This document shows positions 27,697 to 37,151 of a stretch of 64,000 nucleotides of DNA, piece by piece. Made by a program: the position numbers and the translations under genes. The notes under the pieces were generated by a model. It was not told the DNA's origin, did not search any database, and saw only the letters and a program-made list of their open reading frames with translations. The number at the start of each line of letters is the position of its first letter. Position 1 is the stretch's first letter. The stretch comes from Aestuariivivens sediminicola (GTDB lineage: Bacteria; Bacteroidota; Bacteroidia; Flavobacteriales; Flavobacteriaceae): positions 1 through 64,000 of the forward strand of contig NZ_JAKMCM010000005.1 of NCBI RefSeq assembly GCF_022662015.1, written 5' to 3'.

Positions 27697-29163
27697 ATGT
27701 TAACCGAAATCAGAACAAACATTCTTAGACCTAATTGGTTCGCGTTAGTGAAATGGTTCACTGCCATATGGGGGCTCTTGTTCCTGTTGTCAGGCTGCAA
27801 TGAGACCAATCCGGATCTCAAGCCGAATGTCCTGCTCATCTGTGTGGATGACCTGCGTCCGGAACTGCAATCCTTCGGCGCTCCATATATAAGTTCGCTT
27901 CACATCGACAAGCTGGCGCAAAAGGGGATGGCATTTCAAAGGCATTATGTCAATGCCCCAAGTTGTGGTCCCTCACGATATACCCTGTTAACCGGACGAT
28001 ATGGACCTGCCACGAATGACGCCCTGTTTCAAAGAGCCCAATGGTTACAGGACAGCGCCATCAAGACCAACCCAAGTATGCCCGAGTGGTTCAAATTACA
28101 TGGGTATACAACAGTATCCGTGGGGAAGGTGTCCCATCATCCCGGAGGCAGGGGCGGGAAAGATTGGAACGACAGTACCCTTATTGAAATGCCTCATGCC
28201 TGGGACAGGCACCTGATGCCTGTAGGCCCATGGAGGCATCCCCGTGGTGCTATGCACGGTCTGGCCAATGGAGAGATAAGGACCAAAGCTGATGAAATGG
28301 ATGTGTATCAATCGGCTGAAGGCGAAGATGTCATCTATCCGGATGATCTGATAACGGCCGAAGCGCTGAACCAGCTGCAGGCATTAACCACAAAAAAGGA
28401 CCAGCCCTTTTTTCTTGCTGTTGGCATTATAAAACCCCATTTGCCTTTTGGTGCACCAAAATCGTACTACGAGGCCTATCAGGACGTAAGCCTTCCAAAG
28501 ATTCCACACCCCGAGAAACCCGAAGGGCGAACCACCTGGCACAGATCGCATGAATTTATGAAATACAATCGTTGGGGAAAGGACCCGAATACAGATTCGA
28601 TCTTTGCAGCGGAGGTACGACGACATTATGCCGCCTGTGTTTCCTATGCCGATGCACAGGTCGGTAAGATTCTGGCAGAACTCAAGCGAACCGGTGCCGA
28701 TAAGAATACCATTGTCGTACTTTGGGGAGATCATGGCTGGCATTTGGGAGAACATGCCATTTGGGGCAAGCACAGTTTGTTTGAGGAATCCCTGCGTTCG
28801 CCCCTTATTATTTTTGATCCAACGGATGTGTCGACCCCACAGCACATTGATAACATCGTGGAGACACTTGACATTTTTCCAACCCTGTGTGAGATGACCG
28901 GAATAGGTATTCCGGATTTTGCTCAGGGCAGTTCATTGAAACCGCTTTTTAGTGGTCAGAATGTCGAAAAGAAAACGGCGATAGCCTACACCTCAAAAGC
29001 AAAAACCATCAGGACTGAAACGCATCGGCTTGTGCTTCATGATGACGGATATGTAGAATTATACGATCATTCCACAACGGGAGATGAGACCATTAATAAT
29101 GCTGAGGCGCAAGAGGATTTGGTTAATGCATTAACCGGGCTACTCATAGCAAAACGGCCATAA
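27697..29163 (+). CDS. Sulfatase S1, iduronate-2-sulfatase-like (S1_7 type)
   Basis: This is a formylglycine-dependent sulfatase. The modification signature C-x-P-S-R appears in [15 protein letters not shown] with Cys at about residue 90, and needs an FGE or anSME maturase encoded elsewhere. The metal ligands are [12 protein letters not shown] near the N-terminus and [11 protein letters not shown] near residue 350. The N-terminus has a lipobox-like LLSGC. The AGKVSHH... pattern and the length of 488 fit iduronate-2-sulfatase-like subfamily S1_7. Together with the esterase it would remove ester groups from an algal sulfated polysaccharide. The gene is more GC-rich than the accessory region to its left. 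Confidence 0.9.
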   Translation: MLTEIRTNILRPNWFALVKWFTAIWGLLFLLSGCNETNPDLKPNVLLICVDDLRPELQSFGAPYISSLHIDKLAQKGMAFQRHYVNAPSCGPSRYTLLTGRYGPATNDALFQRAQWLQDSAIKTNPSMPEWFKLHGYTTVSVGKVSHHPGGRGGKDWNDSTLIEMPHAWDRHLMPVGPWRHPRGAMHGLANGEIRTKADEMDVYQSAEGEDVIYPDDLITAEALNQLQALTTKKDQPFFLAVGIIKPHLPFGAPKSYYEAYQDVSLPKIPHPEKPEGRTTWHRSHEFMKYNRWGKDPNTDSIFAAEVRRHYAACVSYADAQVGKILAELKRTGADKNTIVVLWGDHGWHLGEHAIWGKHSLFEESLRSPLIIFDPTDVSTPQHIDNIVETLDIFPTLCEMTGIGIPDFAQGSSLKPLFSGQNVEKKTAIAYTSKAKTIRTETHRLVLHDDGYVELYDHSTTGDETINNAEAQEDLVNALTGLLIAKRP

Positions 29164-29265
29164 TGCCTTTTTAAAACTATTTATTGTGTTATCCGTGTCA
29201 CTTGAGCAAGGGATAAGGACCTCTGATGAGTAGGGGAATTTAACGAGGTATTGCATTGCCTTATG

Positions 29266-29718
29266 CTATAAATGCATTTTCATGCCTTCATGAGTGGCTC
29301 TAAAGCCCAGGTGCTCATAGAATTTTAAGGCCTCCGGTCTTTTCTTATCCGTGGTGAGCTGCAGCAAGTGCGCCTTCCGTTCTCTGGCCCTGTTAATGGC
29401 CCATTCAAAAAGGTTTTGACCGATCCCCTGACCCCGCTGATCTTTTCGAATTCGGACAGCTTCAATCTGTGCACGAATGCCGCCCCGGTAGGTTAAATAT
29501 GGAATAAAGGACAGCTGCAAGGTGCCCACGACCTCCGCGTCTTCGTTTTCAACGACGATCAGTTCCTGATTGAGATCAGCATCAATGTTTTTAAAAGCCT
29601 CAATATAGGATGTTGGTAAGGGGATTTGAAATTGTTCTCTGGTCTGACCTAAGCCGTCATCCGAGAGCATTTGTACAATGGGGATAAGATCGTCTGCTTT
29701 GGCCTTTCTGAAATTCAT
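29266..29718 (-). CDS. GNAT family N-acetyltransferase
   Basis: The 150-residue GNAT fold is complete: MNFRKAKADDLIPIVQML at the N-terminus, EVVGTLQLSFI strand, and the acetyl-CoA motif A VRIRKDQRGQGIGQNLFEWA (the RGQGIG loop binds pyrophosphate), ending in RPEALKFYEHLGF and an MKMHL tail. The acceptor is unknown. It lies on the opposite strand between the sulfatase and the heme lipoprotein and is not obviously connected to either. The start ATG 29718 is supported by family length. Confidence 0.9.
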   Translation of the reverse strand: MNFRKAKADDLIPIVQMLSDDGLGQTREQFQIPLPTSYIEAFKNIDADLNQELIVVENEDAEVVGTLQLSFIPYLTYRGGIRAQIEAVRIRKDQRGQGIGQNLFEWAINRARERKAHLLQLTTDKKRPEALKFYEHLGFRATHEGMKMHL

Positions 29719-29906
29719 AATTTAATGATTTATGGATGGTATCACAAGTAATGAAAATTTATTCATTCGGCATAATGGCTTATGGTGCTACTTTTATGTG
29801 TCTGATTTCTGGATACCTTTACGATTTAAAAACAACCGCTCAGAGCTGCTTTTCCACGGCCCCAAAACCCGCTGCCTGTGCATCTTAAATTTTATGCGCA
29901 GGGAAT

Positions 29907-29948
29907 GACAAAAACATAAGCAGGAATCGGACAAAACATAGGCACGAA
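29907..29948. repeat. Tandem 20-mer direct repeat, 22-bp period, candidate operator
   Basis: GACAAAAACATAAGCAGGAA (29907-29926) is followed by GGACAAAACATAGGCACGAA (29929-29948). The shared AAAACATA starts at 29911 and 29933, 22 bases apart, about two helical turns. Direct repeats at this spacing suit AraC-type DNA-binding domains. They lie 173 bases before the heme lipoprotein gene and 190 bases upstream of the divergent GNAT gene. The rest of the 29719-30120 gap holds no recognisable gene. Confidence 0.5.
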
Positions 29949-30120
29949 ATGCCCATTTCTTCCGCATGTTTCTAAAGCCCTGTAAACACTGCTGTTTTCA
30001 GCGGATTTTATCCGAATGAATCTTTTGGGGACTTCTGATATTGAAGCCTATAAGGGCGTGCGATAATTTATCAATAAACACTCAGAAATTCTGTATATTT
30101 AAAATCTAACACAAAAAGCA

Positions 30121-32763
30121 ATGCCAACAGGCTTACTTAAGATGATCATCAACAGAACCCATATGCTCCTTCCGGTCCTATGTTTACTAATGGCCTGTCA
30201 TGATAAACCCGTTCCGATAACGGAGACCATCAGCATCAATGAGGTCACCCTCCCCTTGGGATTCAACATAGAGACCTTGTATCGTCCCGGAGCCCATGAG
30301 CAAGGCTCATGGGTAAGCCTTACTAAAGACGAAGAGGGCCGTTTGTACGCCTCCGATCAATATGGCACTATTTACAGGGTGAGTTTACCAGATCGGGAAC
30401 AACATCAAGACAGCGTCCAGGTAAAACGGTTGGCTATTCAAATCGGGATGGCCCAGGGCCTGTTGTGGCATGATGAGGTGTTATATGCCGTCGTCAATGC
30501 CGAGACCAACAATGAGATGGGTATACAAAGCGGGTTTTACAGGATCACCGATACCAATAAGGATGATGCATTCGATACGGTAACGCTATTACGTGCTTTT
30601 GACGGCGATGGCGAGCATGGCCCCCACAATATCGCACTGGCACCGGATGGCGAATCGCTGTATATCGTCCTGGGCAATCATACAAAGATTCCCGAAGATC
30701 TAGGGAGTGCCGTACCAAAACAATGGGGAGAGGACAACCTGTTACCTGTCATAAAAGATCCCAGTGGACATGCGAATGATGTCAAAGCCCCAGGGGGTTG
30801 GGTGGTGAAAACCGATTTTGAAGGGAAGGACTGGACCATCATCAATGTCGGTCTGCGCAATACCTATGACATGGCTTTCAATCCTGATGGGGAACTGTTT
30901 GGCTTTGACTCTGACATGGAATACGACATGGGAATGCCCTGGTACCGCCCCATTCGGCTTTGTCATTTAACACAGGGTGGTGATTTTGGATGGCGTACGG
31001 GAACAGGTAAGTTTGCTGCGGAGTATCCGGATAATCTTCCGGCGATAGTCAACATGGGACAGGGTTCCCCGACCGGCGTTCTCTATGGTAAAGGGTTGAA
31101 ATTCCCGGAATATTATCAGGATGGCCTCTACCTGTTCGACTGGAGTTACGGCACCATGTACTTTGTAAGCCTAAGCCCTAACGGGAGCAGCTATACGGCC
31201 GAAATCACCGAGTTTCTGTCTGGTGTCCCCTTACCCCTAACAAATGGCGTGGTGGGAAATGACGGGGCCTTATATTTTTTAACCGGAGGCAGACGATTGG
31301 AATCGGCACTTTATAGAGTGACCTACAACGGCGATCTAAAACATGAGGTCATACCCTTAAAAGAGAACCGATCCGGAAAAAAGAAACGGGCCTTGAGGAA
31401 GACCATTGAGCACCTTCAATTGGAGAAAGATACGCGTAAAATAGATTTTCTTATTGAAAACCTGAATCATGAAGACCGCTATATCCGTTTTTCCGCCAGA
31501 GTGGCGCTTGAGAATCAGGATATGGCTGGTTGGAGAGCCGACATCACAATACAGGAGGATGCCATGCGAAAAATCGCTATGGCGATTGCCATAGCCCATC
31601 AGGGTGAGGATAGCGATCGACTACTGGCCTTGAGTGCCCTGATTGAATTGGATTGGACCAGCTTGAACACGACCGAAAAGACGGATTTTTTAAGAGCCAT
31701 AGAACTCCTCATCGTACGCATGGATCAGGATATGGATACCACGTTTAAGAACGCCTTATCTCGTAAATTATTACCGTTTTTATTCAAAGAAACAAGCGGT
31801 ATCAACAAACAGTTGGTCGCCTTGTTGAGCTATCTGGACCTGCCCGAAATTCTGGAACCCACCATATCTAAGATGGAACAGGACACGATTACCGATCAGT
31901 TTAAGGGGATGTACCTGTCGTCGGACATTTCAAAACGGAGTGCGCAATACGGGCAGGATGTTGAGAACATGTTGAAGCAAATGCCCAACCAACAGCATAT
32001 CAGCTATGCCAAGAGTTTGGCCGAACTAAAGACAGGATGGACCAAGGCGCTTCGCGAACGGTATTTCAGATGGTACAGTGAAGCCTTTACTAAAAAGGGC
32101 GGATTACAGTACACTAATTTTATAAAAGCAATCCAGAGGAGGGCACTGACCAATGTTCCGGAAGCGGACCGGGCCTATTTCGAATCCCTGGGTGAGGCAT
32201 CCATGAATGACATGGAAGATCTCATGAAGGATGTGCAAGCTCCGGAAGGGCCGGGGCGCAATTGGACGGTTAACGAGGTGGTAAACGCCTTTGCCCAAAA
32301 TAGCGCTAATGCAAACTTTGAACGTGGCGATAATTTGTTCAGGGCTACCTTATGTGTTGCCTGCCATCAGATTAACGGCATGGGCGGTAGTGTGGGTCCG
32401 GAGCTATCCCAGCTGGGCACACGTTTTACGGTTAAGGATATCGCCGAAGCCATTGTAAATCCGTCACAGACCATTTCAGATCGCTACAGGGATGCCATTT
32501 ACTATTTAAAGGATGGACAAACCGTTACAGGGCGATTTATCGAGGAAACAGATCAGGACATCACATTGAGCACAAATCCGTTTTCGCCGGACATCACCAC
32601 CCGTATTGGAAAGAGCGACCTGCTTAAAAAGGAACCGTCGCCCTTGTCTTCCATGCCCCCCGGCTTAATAAATACGCTAAATGAGAAGGAGTTAAGTGAT
32701 TTAGTGGCCTTTTTATTGGCAGGTGGCGATAAGGGCCATTCTATTTACACGAAATCTCCTTAA
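30121..32763 (+). CDS. Lipoprotein: sugar-dehydrogenase-like propeller plus cytochrome c
   Basis: The leader carries lipobox LMAC in the run beginning at Met15, so the true start may be 30142 or 30163. Residues about 40-400 form a PQQ/soluble glucose-dehydrogenase-like beta-propeller (GPHNIALAPDGESLYI, GLRNTYDMAFNPDGELF). A helical HEAT-like region (residues 430-700) follows. The C-terminus is a heme-c domain of the 'putative heme-binding' type, with CVACH (Cys745, Cys748, His749) and a distal MPPGL Met. The role is probably periplasmic oxidation of sugars or alcohols with electron transfer to respiration. PVC-like architectures of this kind occur in many Bacteroidota. The gene sits next to the sulfatase group. 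Confidence 0.8.
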   Translation: MPTGLLKMIINRTHMLLPVLCLLMACHDKPVPITETISINEVTLPLGFNIETLYRPGAHEQGSWVSLTKDEEGRLYASDQYGTIYRVSLPDREQHQDSVQVKRLAIQIGMAQGLLWHDEVLYAVVNAETNNEMGIQSGFYRITDTNKDDAFDTVTLLRAFDGDGEHGPHNIALAPDGESLYIVLGNHTKIPEDLGSAVPKQWGEDNLLPVIKDPSGHANDVKAPGGWVVKTDFEGKDWTIINVGLRNTYDMAFNPDGELFGFDSDMEYDMGMPWYRPIRLCHLTQGGDFGWRTGTGKFAAEYPDNLPAIVNMGQGSPTGVLYGKGLKFPEYYQDGLYLFDWSYGTMYFVSLSPNGSSYTAEITEFLSGVPLPLTNGVVGNDGALYFLTGGRRLESALYRVTYNGDLKHEVIPLKENRSGKKKRALRKTIEHLQLEKDTRKIDFLIENLNHEDRYIRFSARVALENQDMAGWRADITIQEDAMRKIAMAIAIAHQGEDSDRLLALSALIELDWTSLNTTEKTDFLRAIELLIVRMDQDMDTTFKNALSRKLLPFLFKETSGINKQLVALLSYLDLPEILEPTISKMEQDTITDQFKGMYLSSDISKRSAQYGQDVENMLKQMPNQQHISYAKSLAELKTGWTKALRERYFRWYSEAFTKKGGLQYTNFIKAIQRRALTNVPEADRAYFESLGEASMNDMEDLMKDVQAPEGPGRNWTVNEVVNAFAQNSANANFERGDNLFRATLCVACHQINGMGGSVGPELSQLGTRFTVKDIAEAIVNPSQTISDRYRDAIYYLKDGQTVTGRFIEETDQDITLSTNPFSPDITTRIGKSDLLKKEPSPLSSMPPGLINTLNEKELSDLVAFLLAGGDKGHSIYTKSP

Positions 32764-32853
32764 TGAAAACCCTTTCCACACACTATTTGTTAGTAATGTT
32801 CAATTGAAGGCGATTACTTAGGCATTGGATATTTTTAATATATTTAGCTGATC

Positions 32854-35800
32854 ATGACCATATACATCAGACATATTGTTTTTATAGGATTATGCATCCT
32901 CTCATGTCTCGTGAATGCTCAGAATGTCGATTTTAAAAAATTGTCTATCAATGAAGGCTTGCCCCATAGCGATGTGACCAGTATAGCCCAGGACTCCTTG
33001 GGTTTTATGTGGTTTGGAACCTATAATGGATTGTGCAGGTTTGACGGGTACGAGACCAAAGTGTTTCGTTACAGCCAGGATGACAGCAATAGTATAAGCA
33101 ACAATAGAATTCTTTCGCTTTTAACTGATAATGACAACAATTTATGGATAGGGACCGAACTTGGAGGTTTAAATAAATTGAATCTTACCACGCATCAACT
33201 TCTTAGAATGCGGCATGATCCTAAGGATGAAAACAGTATTAGCAGCAACTTGGTAACGGCTGTTTTTGAAGACCTTAATGGAAAAATTTGGGTAGGAACC
33301 AACAGGGGTTTGAATGAACTCGAAAACAATGCATTTAAACACCATCTAAATCCCAACACATTTGTCAATACCATAGTAAAAGATGGCAGGGAAACCCTTT
33401 GGATTGGAACAGGCGAAGGGCTCATTTCATTCAATACCATGACCAAAAGTCATTTATATTATGGATCCGATGAATATGGTGCTGTCAATGCCATACTCAA
33501 GGACCGTCTAAACAGTAATGTGCTATACCTGGGGATGGACTCAGGCCTTTATAGATTTGATAAAACCACTAAGACCTTTTCCAGACTGCGATCGGAAGAG
33601 GTACTTACCATTGCATACGACCACGGCAATAATCTTTGGTATGGAACAAGAAATCATGGTGTGTTCAAATTAAATACATCGGGGGGTGTGGAACACTATC
33701 AGAAAAACAAAATGCTGGGTCAGAGTTTGAGCAACAATGAAGTGTCATCTCTGTATGAAGATTATTCCGGTGTGTTATGGATTGGTACCCTGGGCGGAGG
33801 GATCAATCAATTTAACACGCGACAGAAAAAATTTGAACTCTATAAAATCAGACCCGACAGCGATAATTCCATAAACAGTGATGTCATCATATGTTTTAAT
33901 GAGACCAATGAGCGTCATCTTTGGATCGGCACACGAGGTGGTGGACTGAATATTATGGATCGCATCAGTGGTAAGATCCGTACTTTTGATAGTTTCATCA
34001 GTGATGAAGGCCTTATCCATAATAACATCTCTGCACTCTGCCCGGATGAAAGTAACAATCTTCTGGTGGGGGCCTGGGGAGGGTTGTACCTGCTGGATCC
34101 GATGGCACAGCAAAACATATTAAAGGGAAAACGACCAGAATATACCGATTTGCTCTCCAGATGGAATATTGAACCGGTGAGCGTGTTTAAAATTGTAATT
34201 GACAACGATGGACATGTATGGACATGCACCCATCGCGGACTCATTGAATTCATTCCGGATAAGATCGGTTCCTATGAAAAAGGCACCATTAAGCGTTACG
34301 GTTTGGATAAAACCGATATGGCCTTAACGGCTGATTTGATATCTGATATCTTGATTGAACATATTGAACACGATACCAAGCTGGTATGGGTGGGATCCAG
34401 AAATGGTTTGAACAAAATGCGCATTAAAAACGATTCCTTAATTGCACTTAATAAAATATACCATGATCCTAAGAATCATAATGGATTAACAGCGAATTAT
34501 ATCTCTTTTCTACATAAAGATCAATCCGGTCAGCTTTGGGTGGGTACGCTTGGCGGCGGACTCAACAGGATGATGAGCGGCAGGAGCAGTGCCGATACTG
34601 AGTTCACCTTTGAGGCCTATACACAGAACAACGGTCTGGTTAACAATGATGTTGAAGGACTATTGGAAGATTCTAAAGGGAACCTGTGGTTGTCAGGGGA
34701 AGGCATTACCAAGTTTAATTATCAGAACAATACCTTCAGGCACTATACGGTCGAAGATGGTTTACAGAGCAATTCCTTTAAAATATGGTCGGCATTCAAA
34801 AATAAGAGAGGCGATTTGATTTTTGGGGGCATAAACGGATTTAATATTTTTAATCCCGATAGTATTGTGGACAACCCCGTACCTCCCAGGGTCTGTATTA
34901 CGGAACTTAAAATCTACAATAATGATGTTGAGCCTTTCGAAAAAATTGACAACGATATTATTCTTTCCAAATCCATAAGCCATACCAATCAAATTACCCT
35001 AAAACACAGTTTGAATAATTTCACATTAGGATTTTCGGCACTTCATTATACTTCGCCCCAAAGCAACAGTTACAAATATAAACTGGAAGGAGCAGATGAG
35101 GACTGGACTTTAACCTCAGGTGACCAACGTTCCATTTCCTATGCCAACCTCAACACCGGTGATTATACATTAAAAGTCATGGCAGCCAATTCCGATGGCA
35201 TATGGGGCCCACCCATTAGCATGGGCATAAGTATTAGTCCGCCATGGTGGTTGTCCGGATTGGCATATGCCCTATATGCACTAATCATAATCGGATTATT
35301 GTTGCTTTTCAGAAAGTATTCCTTAATTCGGGTTCAGGAAAAAAACAGGCTTCAGCTGGAGAGCGTTCTGCGTAAGCAGGAAGAGGAAGTCAATCAAATT
35401 AAACTACGTTTTTTTACGGATATCTCCCATGAAATACGCACACCACTTTCACTGATCGTTGGACCGATAAAGGAACTGCTGGCCGATATGAACATTGGCA
35501 TGAAAATCAGAAACAAAATAAACCTGGCTCATCGCAATATAAACATGCTTATGCGTTTAACCGATGAAATTATGGACTTCAGTAAATACGAAAAGGGACA
35601 AATGGGCCTGCATGCCTCAAAAGGCGATCTGGTCTCTTTCGTTAATGAAATAACACTCTTTTTTGAGCACATAGCCTTGAAAAAGGATATAGACTATTCC
35701 TTCAGCTCCAATGTGAAAGAAATTATCTTATGGTACGATAGAAACAAATTGGAAAAGGTGATATTCAACTTACTGAACAATGCCTTTAAATTCACCCCCG

Positions 35801-36966
35801 ATGAAGGCACAATTCGTGTAAGTTGTACTAAAAATGAACTGGATAATACCGTTGAGGTTGCGGTTTACAACAGCGGCATAGGTATTCCGGAGCATGAGAT
35901 CTCACATATTTTTGAACGCTATTACCAAATAGACAACCATACCAAGCACCGAGGATCAGGTATCGGGCTCTCCTTGAGTAAGTTCATTGTAGAACAACAC
36001 CGGGGAAGAATTTGGGCAGAAAGTGAAACTGATAAGTATGCGGTCTTTAAATTTACACTTCTTCTCGGTAAGGAACACCTTAATGAGGACGAGATTGTTC
36101 TGGAATCCTATGAATCCGAAAGACCTGAATACTATAAACCAACCGAACAACTGGTGTCCTTGGAAGATCAAGTGACTATTCCGGAGGATGGAGGAAAAAG
36201 TAATATATTGGTTGTGGAGGACAATGATGATCTCAGACGATACATTAAAGATAATTTGTCAAAATATTTTAATGTCTATGAGGCCAATAATGGGGAGGAA
36301 GCATTGAACATCACCTCAAAAAGAACCTTCGACCTTATCATAAGCGATGTCATGATGCCGAAGATGGATGGTATTATGTTATGCAGGAAACTGAAGACCT
36401 CAATACATACGAGTCACATTCCTATTATTTTACTGACTGCCAGGACCTCGCTAATCTATAAACTGGACGGTTACAATACAGGAGCAGACGACTATATCAC
36501 CAAACCATTTAATATAGAGTTGCTCGTTGTAAGAACTAATAACCTTATTGATTCCCGCAGGAAACTAAGAGAAAATTTCAAAAAGGACTACTTAACAGAA
36601 CCACAGCATGTAACGGTAACTTCACTGGACGAGAAAATATTGCAAAAGTGTCTCGATTGTGTAGAAAAGCATATGTCGAATACAGAATTTAGTGTTGACA
36701 TGTTATGTGCGGATGTGGGCTTGAGCAGATCGCAGCTCTATCGCAAAATTAAGGCATTAACAAATTTATCTATATCTAATTTCATTAAAACCGTCAGGTT
36801 AAAACGAGCTGCACAAATTTTAGGTCAGGACAGTTCGTCTGTTGTTGAGGTGATGGATCGCGTCGGGTTCTCAAACAGTTCCTATTTTACCCGATCCTTT
36901 AAGTCTGAGTTTGGATGCACGCCAAAAACCTACAAGACCAAATTCAGCAATTCAAAGGAGGAATAA
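32854..36966 (+). CDS. Hybrid two-component system regulator (HTCS)
   Basis: This 1370-residue one-protein phosphorelay controls PULs. The order is: signal peptide (residues 1-22, ...SCLVNAQ), Reg_prop propeller repeats to about residue 680 (many LWIGT blades), Y_Y_Y domain (about 700-790), one transmembrane helix (about 799-820), HisKA with phospho-His859 in DISHEIRTPLS, HATPase with NLLNNAFKFTPDEG, receiver domain with phospho-Asp1165 in LIISDVMMPKMDG, and a C-terminal AraC-type HTH with SRSQLYRKIKALTN and GFSNSSYFTRSFKSEFG. A periplasmic oligosaccharide should bind the propeller. The gene stands directly upstream of the PKD/SusC/SusD genes it likely activates. Confidence 0.95.
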   Translation: MTIYIRHIVFIGLCILSCLVNAQNVDFKKLSINEGLPHSDVTSIAQDSLGFMWFGTYNGLCRFDGYETKVFRYSQDDSNSISNNRILSLLTDNDNNLWIGTELGGLNKLNLTTHQLLRMRHDPKDENSISSNLVTAVFEDLNGKIWVGTNRGLNELENNAFKHHLNPNTFVNTIVKDGRETLWIGTGEGLISFNTMTKSHLYYGSDEYGAVNAILKDRLNSNVLYLGMDSGLYRFDKTTKTFSRLRSEEVLTIAYDHGNNLWYGTRNHGVFKLNTSGGVEHYQKNKMLGQSLSNNEVSSLYEDYSGVLWIGTLGGGINQFNTRQKKFELYKIRPDSDNSINSDVIICFNETNERHLWIGTRGGGLNIMDRISGKIRTFDSFISDEGLIHNNISALCPDESNNLLVGAWGGLYLLDPMAQQNILKGKRPEYTDLLSRWNIEPVSVFKIVIDNDGHVWTCTHRGLIEFIPDKIGSYEKGTIKRYGLDKTDMALTADLISDILIEHIEHDTKLVWVGSRNGLNKMRIKNDSLIALNKIYHDPKNHNGLTANYISFLHKDQSGQLWVGTLGGGLNRMMSGRSSADTEFTFEAYTQNNGLVNNDVEGLLEDSKGNLWLSGEGITKFNYQNNTFRHYTVEDGLQSNSFKIWSAFKNKRGDLIFGGINGFNIFNPDSIVDNPVPPRVCITELKIYNNDVEPFEKIDNDIILSKSISHTNQITLKHSLNNFTLGFSALHYTSPQSNSYKYKLEGADEDWTLTSGDQRSISYANLNTGDYTLKVMAANSDGIWGPPISMGISISPPWWLSGLAYALYALIIIGLLLLFRKYSLIRVQEKNRLQLESVLRKQEEEVNQIKLRFFTDISHEIRTPLSLIVGPIKELLADMNIGMKIRNKINLAHRNINMLMRLTDEIMDFSKYEKGQMGLHASKGDLVSFVNEITLFFEHIALKKDIDYSFSSNVKEIILWYDRNKLEKVIFNLLNNAFKFTPDEGTIRVSCTKNELDNTVEVAVYNSGIGIPEHEISHIFERYYQIDNHTKHRGSGIGLSLSKFIVEQHRGRIWAESETDKYAVFKFTLLLGKEHLNEDEIVLESYESERPEYYKPTEQLVSLEDQVTIPEDGGKSNILVVEDNDDLRRYIKDNLSKYFNVYEANNGEEALNITSKRTFDLIISDVMMPKMDGIMLCRKLKTSIHTSHIPIILLTARTSLIYKLDGYNTGADDYITKPFNIELLVVRTNNLIDSRRKLRENFKKDYLTEPQHVTVTSLDEKILQKCLDCVEKHMSNTEFSVDMLCADVGLSRSQLYRKIKALTNLSISNFIKTVRLKRAAQILGQDSSSVVEVMDRVGFSNSSYFTRSFKSEFGCTPKTYKTKFSNSKEE

Positions 36967-37027
36967 GCTGTTTTTTCCACGCATCGTTTTCGCATTTACT
37001 CTTGTCTTGTAAATTTCTATAAAAATG

Positions 37028-37061
37028 AACACTGTGTGTCAATTTTTGATTGATGAGTGTT
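37028..37061. promoter_or_regulatory. Spaced inverted repeat before the PUL operon
   Basis: AACACT at 37028-37033 and AGTGTT at 37056-37061 are perfect inverted copies with centres 28 bases apart, in the 185-base gap between the HTCS and the first PUL structural gene. The gap is the natural place for the HTCS to bind. The six-base arms are short enough to arise by chance, so this is only a candidate site. Confidence 0.25.
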
Positions 37062-37151
37062 ACGCCATGTTTCAGTCCGCATTTAATTTTAGGTGTTAAG
37101 GAGCAGTCATGCTTTCCTGACGAAATTAACTTAACAACTAAACTAAATATT

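Noticed and set aside
29907-29948. Possible CRISPR array
   Set aside because: There are only two imperfect repeat units with a two-base gap and no spacers, and no cas genes are present; a regulatory direct repeat is more likely.
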